From NCBI RefSeq assembly GCF_042263505.1, contig NZ_JBHKFI010000004.1, positions 264,594 to 328,593 on the forward strand: a stretch of 64,000 nucleotides of DNA, read 5' to 3'. Numbering within the stretch: the first letter of the stretch is position 1; the number at the start of each line of letters is the position of its first letter. The translations under genes and the position numbers were made by a program. This stretch comes from Bacillus_BE sp042263505 (GTDB taxonomy: Bacteria > Bacillota > Bacilli > Bacillales > Cytobacillaceae). The notes under the pieces are model-generated. The model worked only from the letters and a program-made list of their open reading frames with translations, did not search any database and had not been told where the DNA came from. Shown here in pieces: positions 8,893 through 17,672 of the stretch.

Positions 8893-9525
8893 CAGAGATT
8901 TAAATAAAATTAATTTAGTTGACACTTATCATTAAGAATTTTACAATGATTAAAATATATTATTCATATCGAAATAAAGTTTCGTTTATTTCTTGTCTAC
9001 TGGACAACCAGTGATGCTTTCTTAGTTGAGGATGGATTACCGGTTGTCTTTCTTTATTGGTAGAATTTAAAATGGAGGGCAGGTTCATCTTTGAAGGAAC
9101 CAGTGATCACAATTCTCCATTTGTTGTCTTTTAAAAAAAATTATCAAATCCTGATATCCTTGGTATGCACGGTATCAGGATTTAATTTGAGACAGCCTTT
9201 AGCTGCTTAAATTATTTGGACATTGCTGCTGTTTTATTAAACAGTATCTTTGCTGAGTTTTAATTAATTACCAGTTCTCTGAAAGTACGATTAATAATCG
9301 TTAGTTTACACAAAGGAAAATCGAAAGGAAATCTGTTAACATCTAAGATATCAATAAAAGAGCAGAATTTTTTCTGACGAGTTAAAATATTTTAAAATAG
9401 CTATTGAATTATTCAGAAAATTCTTATAAAATTAAGATTAACTTCATTTGGTTCGCCTTTTCAGCGGAAGTAGTGAAGGAATTTTTATAAAAATCAAAAT
9501 AATATTTGACTGTTAAGTTTCCACT
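8893..9525. other. Intergenic region between the ssu and hydantoinase operons; no gene seen
   Basis: No convincing coding sequence is present. A stem (9146-9159 with 9171-9183, AAATCCTGATA/TATCAGGATTT) is followed on the reverse strand by eight T's and could terminate leftward transcription. A further weak stem (CTTCA 9448-9453 with TGAAG 9473-9478 region) lies in the likely 5' leader of the hydantoinase operon. Confidence 0.5.
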
Positions 9526-9611
9526 CCCAGCCTTAGCCGGCTGGTTTAAATGGATTTTAAAGCCAGTCCATACCACTATTGTGTGTATTTGGGCTGGCTT
9601 TTTATTTTTAG
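9526..9611 (+). promoter_or_regulatory. Three mutually exclusive hairpins: candidate attenuator of the hydantoinase operon
   Basis: Three stems share arms. CCAGCC (9527-9532) pairs with GGCTGG (9539-9544). CTGGTTTAAA (9541-9550) pairs with TTTAAAGCCAG (9556-9566). AAAGCCAGTCC (9559-9569) pairs with GGGCTGGCTTT (9591-9601), followed by TTTATTTTTAG. The third is a terminator, the second would block it, and the first would block the second. This is the usual layout of a riboswitch or protein-controlled attenuator. No known aptamer was recognised upstream. Confidence 0.6.
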
Positions 9612-9752
9612 AATAATATAAGAAAAGGAGGGGTGGAAAGTATAAAATAGTACGACTTTAAAGTAAGTATTTATTTAATCCTAGCAATTTGGAACGGTTG
9701 TAATCTGTTAAAAAATAAATTAAGAATTATCGAAAATAGGGAGGTTACAATA

Positions 9753-11780
9753 TTGAAACCTATTAGACTTGCTATTGATGTTGGCGGAACATTCACAGAC
9801 GTGTTTGTTTTTGATGAAGATACTAGGAGTATTTCGGTCACTAAAACTTCTTCTACCCCATCCAATCCAGAGCAGGGAATATTAGATGGAATAGAAAAAG
9901 CCAAGATAAAGGGCGGCGACATTAAGGTCTTTTCTCATGGTACCACCGTTGGTACCAATGCATTAATTGAAAGAAAACTTCCCAAGACTGCCCTAGTTAC
10001 AACAAAAGGATTCCGAGATGTCCCAGAGATCCGCCGCGGAACAAAACTAGATTTATGGGATGCTTATAAGGATAACGCAAAACCATATATTCAACGCCGA
10101 GACCGATTTGAAATTAATGAAAGGATTGATTTTAACGGAAATATTTTAACCCCGGTTGACCTAAATGAAGTTCGTCAACTTGCCCAAAAATTGAAAAAGC
10201 GTGGAACTGAATCTATTGCTGTTTGCTTCATGAATGCATATGTAAATGGTGAAAATGAAAAAATAGTGAAAGAAATCCTTCAAGAAGAATTGCCAAATGT
10301 TTACGTTTGTGCCTCAAGTGAAGTTTTACCAGAAATCTTTGAGCATGAGCGAATGAGTACAACCATTGTAAATGCGGTTTTAGGGCCGATTATTAGTAAA
10401 TATATCAGTACATTAGAAGGAGAGATGGAACAAAAAGGTTATGAGGATGATATTCTTGTACTCCATTCTGGCGGTGGAGTGATGACTTCCAGCACTGTCC
10501 CTCGTTATGCGGCAAGGATTGCGAGCTCCGGTATTGCTGCCGGTGCAATTGCCAGTAAACACATAGCAAAGCTATGCGGATTTAATAACGCCATCGGCCT
10601 TGATATGGGAGGAACGAGTACTGATATCTCTCTCATGTACGATGGTGATATAAGAATCACAAAGGATTGGTATATCGAATATGGCTACCCAATTGGTTTT
10701 CCAAGTATTGAAATCTTAACGATAGGTGCAGGCGGCGGTAGTATTGCTTGGAAGGATGAGGGAGGTTCACTGCGTAATGGTCCGCAAAGTGCAGGTGCTG
10801 TCCCGGGACCAGCTTGTTACATGCGCGGCGGCGTGGAGCCTACTAACTCTGATGCCAATTTAGTGCTCGGAAGACTTGGGGCAAATCTATTAGATGGAAG
10901 CATGCATTTGAATCAAGAGAGAGCCGAACAAGCTGTTAATAAAATTGCGGAAGAGTTTCATTATTCAACTGTTGAGGCGGCCGACGCCATAATCGAATTA
11001 GCTAATGCTAATATGTGTGATGCATTAAGATTGATTTCGGTAAGACGCGGCTATGATCCAAGAGAATTTGCCCTAGTTGCCTTCGGCGGGGCTGGTCCAT
11101 TACACGGGGCTTATTTAGCAAAAGAAATGGAAATCCCGACTGTCATCGTTCCACCCCACCCAGGTGTAGCTGCAGCCATGGGATGTTTGCTGGTTGATGT
11201 ACGCCACGATTTATCGAAAACATACGTGAGAAAATTTGATGAGGTTTCATCAGAAGAATTAGATTTGGAATTTTCCGCATTGGAAAAAGAGGCAGAAAAG
11301 CTGCTAGATGATGAAGGGGTAGCAAAGGACAATGCTACACTAATGCGTTATATCGAAATGCGATATAGCGGTCAGTGGAGATCTTTAGCAATACCAATTA
11401 GTTCAAAAACTCCTTCTTTATTAGAGACATTAGAAGCTTTCCATCAGGAGCATGAACGTGAATATGCATTTTCTAATCGAAATCAGTCGGTTGAAATATA
11501 TGGTTTACAATTAACGGCAATCGGAACAGTCCCAAAGCCGGAGTTTCCTAAATATGGTCCATCAGGAAGTTTAGAAGATGCCCTTAAAGAGATTAGAGAA
11601 GTTTACTTTGAAAACGAATTTGTTCCAACTAAAGTATATGATCGTGAAAAAATTCCTGTTACTTCTGAAATACATGGCCCTGCTATCGTCGAGCAGCTTG
11701 ATGCAACAACAGTAATTCCGCCAGAGTATACTGCCGTTGTGGATGAGTATAAAAATATCATTATAACTGTTAACAAATAA
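9753..11780 (+). CDS. hyuA: Hydantoinase/oxoprolinase family protein, subunit A
   Basis: This ATP-dependent hydantoinase/5-oxoprolinase alpha-type subunit has 675 aa, typical of HyuA. The N-terminus (LAIDVGGTFTDVFVFDE) and a second phosphate-binding loop (AIGLDMGGTSTDISLM near residue 285) mark the ASKHA-type ATPase fold. SHGTTVGTNALIERK and LVAFGGAGPLHG are also characteristic. The paired proteins hydrolyse a cyclic amide (N-methylhydantoin, hydantoin or 5-oxoproline) with ATP. The exact substrate is not determinable. The start is TTG with GGGAGGT 7 nt upstream; no ATG fits. hyuB follows after 17 nt. Confidence 0.9.
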   Translation: MKPIRLAIDVGGTFTDVFVFDEDTRSISVTKTSSTPSNPEQGILDGIEKAKIKGGDIKVFSHGTTVGTNALIERKLPKTALVTTKGFRDVPEIRRGTKLDLWDAYKDNAKPYIQRRDRFEINERIDFNGNILTPVDLNEVRQLAQKLKKRGTESIAVCFMNAYVNGENEKIVKEILQEELPNVYVCASSEVLPEIFEHERMSTTIVNAVLGPIISKYISTLEGEMEQKGYEDDILVLHSGGGVMTSSTVPRYAARIASSGIAAGAIASKHIAKLCGFNNAIGLDMGGTSTDISLMYDGDIRITKDWYIEYGYPIGFPSIEILTIGAGGGSIAWKDEGGSLRNGPQSAGAVPGPACYMRGGVEPTNSDANLVLGRLGANLLDGSMHLNQERAEQAVNKIAEEFHYSTVEAADAIIELANANMCDALRLISVRRGYDPREFALVAFGGAGPLHGAYLAKEMEIPTVIVPPHPGVAAAMGCLLVDVRHDLSKTYVRKFDEVSSEELDLEFSALEKEAEKLLDDEGVAKDNATLMRYIEMRYSGQWRSLAIPISSKTPSLLETLEAFHQEHEREYAFSNRNQSVEIYGLQLTAIGTVPKPEFPKYGPSGSLEDALKEIREVYFENEFVPTKVYDREKIPVTSEIHGPAIVEQLDATTVIPPEYTAVVDEYKNIIITVNK

Positions 11781-11797
11781 GGAAGAGGTGAGAGACC

Positions 11798-13768
11798 ATG
11801 AGCAATATTCAAACGGCTAATATGAATAGGTTAGATCCTGTTACATTTGAGGTTTTAAAAAATGGATTTGTTAACCTTGTAGACCAAATGGCAGAACAAA
11901 TCTTAAGAACCTGCTATTCCTTTGTTATTTACAGTAGAGATTTTAGCTGTGCCCTTTGTGATGCAGAAGGGAATACCGTGATGCAAGGAACACAGGACAT
12001 TTCTGTACATGTTGGGACATTACATTTAACAGCGAAGGCTGTGTTAGAGGATTTTAAAGATGATATCCACCCTGGGGATGTCTTCCTTGTCAATGACCCG
12101 TACCGCGGGGGAACCCATTTTAATGACACCCGGGTTATTTTACCTGTTTTTTATGAAGGAAAAATGATCGCTCTAATGCAAACGAATGGTCACTGGGCAG
12201 ATATGGGCGGTTCCACACCGGGGTCTTTCGATATTACCGCAAAAGAACACTATGGTGAAGGAGTTCGGATACCGCCGGTTAGGATTTACAGCAAGGGAGC
12301 TTATTTAAAAGATGTAGTAAATGTATTGGCAGCCAATATGCGGATTCCAGAGGAGCGAATCGGCGATTTACGTGCCCAAGTTGAGGCTGCAAAGGTCGGG
12401 CAGACTCAGTTGATGGGTATCGTCAATAAATATGGAATTGAAACGACCTTGATCGCATTTGAAGAAGTGCAGAATTATGTTGAAAGGCTAGCAAAATCGA
12501 AAATTGCTTCCTTGGAAAAGGGGACGTGGGAGACAGTTGACTACATTGACATGGATCCGGAACTAGGGGACGGACTTATTCCAATCCGTGTAAAAATGAC
12601 TATTTCTGACGATGAGATTTTGTATGATTTGGCTGGCTCACATGACTATATCGGCTGTTTCTTAAATGCTGGGTTTGGTGCTTCATTATCTGCTGTCTAT
12701 GCGGGAACCAAAACCTTTTTCCCGGAAATCCCTTTAAATTCAGGTTTTTATCGCGTGGTTAAAGTGAAACTGCCTGAAAATTCCGTTGTAAATGCTCCAG
12801 CACCTATCGCTGTAACTGGTTTTTGTTCTGGCGCATATGAAAAAATTATGAATGCATGCTTTGAATTATGGTCAAATATTTTGCCGAAAAGAGCAATCGC
12901 ATGTTCATTTAACCTTGAGTATTTATTAATTGGCGGATGGGATCAAAGAATGGAACAAAAACATTACTTTATGTGGTATGACTGGATGGCGGGAGGTCAT
13001 GGCGGCCGTTCAGGACTAGACGGTGCTAATTCAACCTCGCCGGTGTTTGGCGTAGGCTTAAGCGTACAACCATGTGAAGGGCAGGAAAGACTGTCGCCGG
13101 TCATTACGACAAAGCATGAAATTATTACTGATTCAGGCGGACCCGGAAAATACCGCGGTGGGTGCGGAGTTGAGAAAGGGGGCGTTCTAACCAAATTAAA
13201 TAACTCGGTTATGTCCTATTGCTGTGATCGTGCGCGATCTGTAACGTGGGGGATATTTGGAGGACTGCCTTCTTCACCACATGGGGCATGGTTAAATCCT
13301 GGACGAGAAAATGAACAATATTTAGGCGCTATTTTTTCAAACGTAAAGGTAAATAGCGGTGATTCATTTACAAGACCATCAGCAGGAGGCGGTGGTTTAG
13401 GAGATCCTCTTGAAAGAAATCCAGAAGATGTCCTGGAAGATGTGATTGATGAATACGTTTCGATTGAAAGAGCAAAAAAAGATTATGGAGTCATAATAAA
13501 CGAAATTGACAGAGACCTGGATCTATTTGAAATTGATTACGAAGAAACAAATGCAGAAAGGGATCAAATCAGAAGAGAACGGAAGCTTTGGTTAGAGGTT
13601 GATCCAAAGCTGGTTGAAGAGAAATACCTTAATGGTCAAATCGATAAGTTAGATGTCATCCGCAGGTATGGCGTGATTATGGATTATGGAACCAATAATG
13701 TACTACTCAATTCGACAGCACAATATAGAGAATCTATGAAAAAACGTTCACTTGCTTTTTGGGAGTAA
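11798..13768 (+). CDS. hyuB: Hydantoinase B/oxoprolinase family protein, subunit B
   Basis: This is the partner of HyuA, 656 aa. It starts with DPVTFEVLKNGFVNLVDQMAEQI and has the family motif DVFLVNDPYRGGTHFNDTR near residue 100. The glycine-rich PGKYRGGCGVEKG segment (~residue 450) and the tail SAGGGGLGDPLERNPEDVLEDV are also typical of HyuB/oxoprolinase-B proteins. Together with HyuA it opens cyclic imides or oxoproline-like rings. The start has GGAAGAGGTGAG upstream. The operon ends at the strong terminator just downstream. Confidence 0.9.
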   Translation: MSNIQTANMNRLDPVTFEVLKNGFVNLVDQMAEQILRTCYSFVIYSRDFSCALCDAEGNTVMQGTQDISVHVGTLHLTAKAVLEDFKDDIHPGDVFLVNDPYRGGTHFNDTRVILPVFYEGKMIALMQTNGHWADMGGSTPGSFDITAKEHYGEGVRIPPVRIYSKGAYLKDVVNVLAANMRIPEERIGDLRAQVEAAKVGQTQLMGIVNKYGIETTLIAFEEVQNYVERLAKSKIASLEKGTWETVDYIDMDPELGDGLIPIRVKMTISDDEILYDLAGSHDYIGCFLNAGFGASLSAVYAGTKTFFPEIPLNSGFYRVVKVKLPENSVVNAPAPIAVTGFCSGAYEKIMNACFELWSNILPKRAIACSFNLEYLLIGGWDQRMEQKHYFMWYDWMAGGHGGRSGLDGANSTSPVFGVGLSVQPCEGQERLSPVITTKHEIITDSGGPGKYRGGCGVEKGGVLTKLNNSVMSYCCDRARSVTWGIFGGLPSSPHGAWLNPGRENEQYLGAIFSNVKVNSGDSFTRPSAGGGGLGDPLERNPEDVLEDVIDEYVSIERAKKDYGVIINEIDRDLDLFEIDYEETNAERDQIRRERKLWLEVDPKLVEEKYLNGQIDKLDVIRRYGVIMDYGTNNVLLNSTAQYRESMKKRSLAFWE

Positions 13769-13774
13769 GGTTAT

Positions 13775-13839
13775 AAGGCTGACTCATAAATACTGTTTTT
13801 TAAATCTAAAATGGTATTTCATGCGAGTCAGCCTTTTTT
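13775..13839 (+). terminator. Terminator of the hydantoinase operon
   Basis: An 11-bp perfect stem AAGGCTGACTC (13775-13785) / GAGTCAGCCTT (13825-13835) is followed by a T-run. The loop is long (39 nt). Confidence 0.75.
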
Positions 13840-13936
13840 ACCTGACGATATTCCAAAGATGGATTTAGTTTTTAGGGAATATAGTGCCTCCTTTAAACGT
13901 TCTTTTATTTAGGTTTGATAAAGAAAAAGACTCCTT

Positions 13937-14377
13937 TTATTGACCAAGGTTTTCAATTCTATTTAATAAATTTGTTAATTCAGTAATCGTTGTAAATATT
14001 TCTGAGTTTTCTAACTTATCTAACGTCAAATTTCCGCTTTGTAACACTTTATTTATTTCATCAAGTAAGAGTTCATTTTTTGCAACTAATTCTTGATGGA
14101 TGTCTTTTGCTACAGAAGGGACATCATTGATTTGAATAAAATCCTCGATATCCTGCTTAAGGGTCACTAATTTTGTTTCTAGTTCTTTCTTGATCTCTAA
14201 ATCATTTGCAGCATTCTCGATCAATTGAGGAGCTTCTTCTGCAAAGGTATTCAATTTATTAATATGATCAGTCGTTTGATTTACATAGTCAATTGAATTA
14301 TTAACTTCACCTAGAAATGAGCATGCGCTTAGTATCAATGAGACCGCAATGATAAGAAAAAAATGTATTTTTTTCAT
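13937..14377 (-). CDS. Small lipoprotein, DUF6376-like
   Basis: The 146-aa protein has a lipoprotein signal (MKKIHFFLIIAVSLILSAC, lipobox cysteine at residue 19) followed by a mostly alpha-helical, acidic sequence. It begins SFLGEVNNSIDYVNQTTDHINKL, resembling the DUF6376 family of Bacillus lipoproteins. It should be anchored outside the membrane and its function is unknown. The start has AAAGGAGT 6-7 nt upstream. It stands alone, facing the hydantoinase operon across a terminator. Confidence 0.75.
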   Translation of the reverse strand: MKKIHFFLIIAVSLILSACSFLGEVNNSIDYVNQTTDHINKLNTFAEEAPQLIENAANDLEIKKELETKLVTLKQDIEDFIQINDVPSVAKDIHQELVAKNELLLDEINKVLQSGNLTLDKLENSEIFTTITELTNLLNRIENLGQ

Positions 14378-14470
14378 GCCAGACTCCTTTCTTAAATTAA
14401 CTTTTCATTTGTGATACGTATTAAATCAAGAAAGGTTTCATTTCTTTAAACGGCGCTATATCAAAACCAA

Positions 14471-14572
14471 TTTGATGATCCGATACGTGGACGCACCCGA
14501 GCAGCATTTATTAACGGGATTTCGTTTTATGTTATTTTGTTATTAGGATTACCTCTTTTGAATAGAAAGTGA
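14471..14572 (+). pseudogene. Possible C-terminal remnant of a membrane protein
   Basis: A 33-residue frame (FDDPIRGRTRAAFINGISFY followed by a Leu-rich hydrophobic stretch and NRK-stop) has no start codon or ribosome binding site. It looks like the tail of a lost membrane protein. The family was not recognised and it may be chance. Confidence 0.25.
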
Positions 14573-14905
14573 GTTATTAGAGAAAATAGGTATTTCAATG
14601 TAAAAAGTGAAAAAATGTCCAGTATCTAGTAATAGGCCTGATTTTTGGGTAGTGGTTCTTTCCTTTATCCCTACATCAAATCAAATAGATACCATATATT
14701 CATAGCGTGAACATACATACAAAAGTAAAGACACCTATCACAGAACCATATTGCTGAAGATGGACAACGAAAAAAGAGCATAAATTATGCTCTTCAATAT
14801 TATGAGTTATTCAATGGTGTTCTCCATTAATTTCTTTTATCGTTAGTCCTTGATTCTCTTTCATTTCTTTTATCTCTGCTAACCAAACCTACATATGCTG
14901 AAAAT

Positions 14906-15018
14906 GAATCCATTTTGATCGATCTTTTATTAAAATGGATTCTTCTTATTTATTGTAAAATATGGGTTTTCAAGGTTTTTTTTGATCAAACTTTATTTCA
15001 AAGCTACAAATTGTTGTG
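14906..15018. repeat. Dispersed repeat type C, copy 1
   Basis: A hairpin containing CATTTTGATCGATCT is followed about 65 nt later by ATCAAACTTTATTTCAAAG and CTACAAA. The same order (hairpin with CATTTTGATCAATCT, then a matching ATCAATCTTTATTTTAAAG) recurs at 27597-27708. Its nature is unknown. It may be the end of an insertion sequence or a small non-autonomous element. Confidence 0.5.
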
Positions 15019-15092
15019 GATTTGATGTCTCTATAAAAAATATATGGTTCTTAGAAAAAAATAATCGTTCCTTAAATAAAAATAACGTTCCC

Positions 15093-15142
15093 AATCCGAG
15101 GGTTTTTCCGATACTTTTCCCGGCAGACCTTCGGATTTTTTT
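15093..15142 (+). terminator. Isolated terminator hairpin upstream of the Xre gene
   Basis: AATCCGAGG (15093-15101) pairs with CCTTCGGATT (15128-15137), followed by seven T's. No gene precedes it, so it may end a small RNA or act in a leader. Confidence 0.5.
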
Positions 15143-15278
15143 GTGCCAAATTCGGTGGTAGTCCAATCGTGAACCAACCCCATTTTCAACTTCTTTTTCT
15201 ATTGTATGTCGCTGTTCTTTTCCTATTCATACGAACTTCCTTTATTACTGTACTAAAATTGGTACAGTTTTTTTACTT

Positions 15279-15320
15279 TTGTAAAGTAAACTTGACGTAA
15301 AGGTAACTTTACAATATGAT
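15279..15320 (+). promoter_or_regulatory. Promoter with overlapping operator for the Xre-type regulator gene
   Basis: TTGACG (15292-15297), a 17-nt spacer and TATGAT (15315-15320) form a good promoter. Inverted arms TTGTAAAGT (15279-15287) and ACTTTACAA (15306-15314), plus an inner GTAAAG/CTTTAC pair, overlap it. They fit autoregulation by the small HTH protein encoded next. Confidence 0.65.
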
Positions 15321-15346
15321 GAAAATACACAGAGGTGGTGAGTGGG

Positions 15347-15553
15347 TTGAAGAATAAAGTTTCGGAGTTAAGGAAGAAACATGGTTTTTCACAAGATAGA
15401 TTAGCTGAAAAATTAGGGGTTTCCAGGCAAACGATTATTTCGATTGAAAAGGGGAAATACAACCCTTCTCTTCCTTTGGCAATGATTATGGCTGAATTAT
15501 TTGAAACAAATGTGGAAAGTATTTTCATTTTGGAGGAAGAGGACTATAAATAA
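15347..15553 (+). CDS. Small Xre/Cro-type helix-turn-helix regulator
   Basis: This DNA-binding protein of 68 aa consists almost entirely of one HTH_3 domain: KVSELRKKHGFSQDRLAEKL, then GVSRQTIISIEKGKYNPSL, with the recognition helix around residues 26-36. It resembles the YozG-like regulators often paired with a small membrane protein. The TTG at 15347 is chosen because GAGGTGG lies about 7 nt upstream; an in-frame GTG 4 codons earlier sits in that ribosome binding site. It probably represses its own promoter and the membrane-protein gene that follows 51 nt later. Confidence 0.85.
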   Translation: MKNKVSELRKKHGFSQDRLAEKLGVSRQTIISIEKGKYNPSLPLAMIMAELFETNVESIFILEEEDYK

Positions 15554-15604
15554 GGATTCGAGGGAGATTGAAAGAAATACATTACTTGATAAGGGGGAAG
15601 TAAC

Positions 15605-15982
15605 ATGGGCAATTCAAGGGTTCTTTTTATCGTTTTTGGTATTTTGTTTTCTGTGATGTCTGCGTTTACGATATTTGTTGGAATAATGGCGAAATCTGCA
15701 CCTGCACCCATGGCTTATATGACACTTGCTATGGCTGTTATGAGTTTTTGTTTAGCCTATCTGTACCCTCAATTTAAACAAAAGGATGAACGGATGAGGC
15801 TCATCAGGCAAAAAGGCATGTTCGCTTCTTTTGTTGCTATGATGATTTATTTAATCATCTTAAATATTGGAATACAGCTAGATTTCTTTATTTTAACAGC
15901 AAATGAACTCATTCAAATCCTTACAGTATTAATGATAAGTACCTTATTTATTTCCTTTGTTGTCTACTCGAAAATTTATTAA
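15605..15982 (+). CDS. Small integral membrane protein paired with the Xre regulator
   Basis: The 125-aa protein has about four hydrophobic helices (residues ~5-25, 33-52, 68-88 and 95-118) and a short Lys/Arg-rich loop (KQKDERMRLIRQKG) after helix 2. Similar proteins follow Xre regulators in many Bacillus species; their function is unknown. GGGGGAAG lies 6 nt before the ATG. Co-transcription with the regulator is likely. Confidence 0.75.
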   Translation: MGNSRVLFIVFGILFSVMSAFTIFVGIMAKSAPAPMAYMTLAMAVMSFCLAYLYPQFKQKDERMRLIRQKGMFASFVAMMIYLIILNIGIQLDFFILTANELIQILTVLMISTLFISFVVYSKIY

Positions 15983-16152
15983 TTAGGGATGTTCGGAAAG
16001 AGTGAAAAATAGGATTGGTTAAGGAGTTGTTGGCATCCTTTTCCTTACGAGTAAAAAAAATGATACCAAAAGACCAACTATAATTGTTGAATAAAGATTC
16101 CAGATTTAAACGACTTTATTGTAACTTATTTGAGCTGTGATTCTATAATTAA

Positions 16153-16548
16153 TACAAAAACGGTTATAAACAAAGAGAACTGGATGAAAAACAAAATAAG
16201 AAAAGCGAGGAGATGATTAATAAAATGATCTCTGAAATTAATAACAAAATTAAAGATGATAATCTTCTTAAAGAGATGAATGAACTTACTAAACTGATTT
16301 CAGAATCTAATGAGCTGGTAAACAAACAATTAGACCATTTGAATAAAGAAATTCTTATCGATAAAATTGACCAATTGGAAACCAAACCCGATGTCGACAA
16401 GGAATTAAATGCCCAATTCATGGCCTCTGCTTTTATTGGCATTGTGAAGTGGTGGATCCGTCATCAGATGCCGCAGTCCTCGGAATATATGGCTATTCAG
16501 GTCAAGAAATTATTTGAAAAAAATGAGGTTTTATCAAATTATCATTAA
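16153..16548 (+). pseudogene. C-terminal fragment of a TetR-family regulator
   Basis: The frame is open from a stop at 16150. It encodes a Lys/Glu-rich coiled-coil and then a segment typical of a TetR ligand-binding C-domain (QFMASAFIGIVKWWIRHQMP followed by SSEYMAIQVKKLFEK). No helix-turn-helix is present, so the DNA-binding half is missing. An ATG at 16213 could start a 111-aa product but lacks a well-spaced ribosome binding site. Best read as a decayed regulator. Confidence 0.6.
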
Positions 16549-16648
16549 AATGAACTGCCTGCTTTTTCTTAATGGGGTCCTTTCCTGAAAACGCAGTTTT
16601 AGGCAAAAAAAAACTGGCTTTTTTCATGTCGAATTTTGCTTAGCGTAT

Positions 16649-16769
16649 GTTTTCCACGTTTCGTTGGTGGGACCCCTTTAAAGAAAATTGGATATCTGTG
16701 TTAGAGTTTCGAAGAGTTTGTGAAGGTTTGTACTTAAAGTAACGTAGCAGTTTAGTACAGTAAGAAGGA
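16649..16769 (+). repeat. Dispersed repeat type A, copy 1, with cassette-repeat core
   Basis: Bases 16649-16744 are almost identical (about 95 nt, a few differences) to 23545-23639. The unit starts GTTTTCCACGTTT and ends GGTTTGTACTTAAAGTAACG. The core common to the dispersed family (ACTTAAAGTAACG, then CAGTTTAGTACAGTAAGAAG) follows. It lies just upstream of the YdcF-like gene. Confidence 0.85.
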
Positions 16770-16836
16770 AAAATTATAGTCCTACTCGAATAAATAGGAA
16801 ATATGTGAAAATTCCTATTTTTTCGAGGTGTATTTA

Positions 16837-17394
16837 ATGAATATTCAATTTGCTAAATTATTAGGTGAAAAAATATTTATAGATAGAGAGGAAAAATTTA
16901 AAAATGCTGATGTAGTGCTCTTTCACCCAGGGCACTTTCCTGAATTAAATGGACATATTGTCAGACTATACGAAGAAGAGCCATTTAAGAAAATAATGAT
17001 ACCGAATGTGCATAATAAATTTCTAAATGAAGATGAATTTTCCTACCATAAAAAGTTACTTATGAAATTAGGAATACCTGAAAATATCCTTTTTCCAATT
17101 AGAGGAGAAGCAGAATCTGCAAATGATGTAATAAGAAATGCAATGTCTCAAATAGATTATAAAACAGATAAAAATATACTCTTAGCAGGAAAGACATTTT
17201 TTATGAGCAGATTTTTATTAATTGCTTCTGCATATGCGAAGGATGATGTGGTTTTAGACGTACTTCCATTAGAAGATAATCGTGGATTGAATAAAGAAAA
17301 TTGGTATTTATCAGACGGTGGGAGGAAACGAGTGATAAATGAATATCATATGATTTCTCAATTTTTGAATAAAAACAGTCAAGAGATATTTTGA
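16837..17394 (+). CDS. YdcF/DUF218-family protein
   Basis: The protein is 185 aa and belongs to the YdcF/SanA/ElyC (DUF218) family. Recognisable parts are ADVVLFHPGHFPELNGHIVR, PENILFPIRGEAESANDVIRNA (equivalent to the usual E-S-x-x-T-x-E-N segment) and KNILLAGKTFFMSRFLLIA. Members are Rossmann-like proteins of poorly known function, some tied to envelope metabolism; here there is no membrane anchor. The ATG at 16837 has GAGGTG 6 nt upstream; the in-frame GTG at 16828 overlaps that site. The gene stands alone between a dispersed repeat and an IS110 element. Confidence 0.75.
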   Translation: MNIQFAKLLGEKIFIDREEKFKNADVVLFHPGHFPELNGHIVRLYEEEPFKKIMIPNVHNKFLNEDEFSYHKKLLMKLGIPENILFPIRGEAESANDVIRNAMSQIDYKTDKNILLAGKTFFMSRFLLIASAYAKDDVVLDVLPLEDNRGLNKENWYLSDGGRKRVINEYHMISQFLNKNSQEIF

Positions 17395-17436
17395 AGTCTA
17401 AAATTTGTTCAACTAAAGGGTGCGTTCGTATTATAA

Positions 17437-17470
17437 GGTTAACCAGTTTTTACTGGTTGACCCTTTTTTA
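17437..17470 (+). terminator. Terminator after the YdcF-like gene
   Basis: GGTTAACCAG (17437-17446) pairs with CTGGTTGACC (17453-17462), followed by a T-run. It is preceded by CAACTAAAGGGTGCG, the left-hand motif of the dispersed repeat family. Confidence 0.7.
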
Positions 17471-17489
17471 ATAGAATCTATTATATCAG

Positions 17490-17672
17490 TAGCCAGGGTA
17501 GGACGTACGGGTGCGTGGGACAAAGATCCCGTCAACTAAACTGTCCGCCCCCTACTTGGAGAAACATGTTTGAGGCTGGTTGGGACAATGATCTCGTATA
17601 ACAAGCGAAGCTATGATACTGCATGGAGGAATAGGGGTTACTGGCAAATAAATGGAGAGGAAGAGATAAAAA
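17490..17672 (+). ncRNA. Predicted bridge (seek) RNA region of the IS110 element
   Basis: In IS110-type elements this position encodes the RNA that pairs with donor and target DNA. Here two near-identical 17-nt motifs, TGGGACAAAGATCCCGT (17516-17532) and TGGGACAATGATCTCGT (17581-17597), can each fold on themselves. They are candidates for the repeated parts of the two internal loops. The RNA and its ends are inferred from family knowledge, not shown. Confidence 0.5.

Larger units (their letters stand above)
14378..15278. other. Gene-free stretch with repeat-like hairpins
   Basis: No intact gene is visible. It contains a short membrane-protein-like frame (14471-14572), a hairpin at 14774-14794 (AAGAGCATAA/TTATGCTCTT, T-rich on the reverse strand), a type C repeat (14906-15018) and an isolated strong terminator hairpin (15093-15142). 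Confidence 0.6.

Noticed and set aside
15347..15982. Toxin-antitoxin reading of the Xre/membrane-protein pair
   Set aside because: The membrane partner is a multi-helix protein unlike known small toxins; a regulator/membrane-protein pair of the YozG type fits better.
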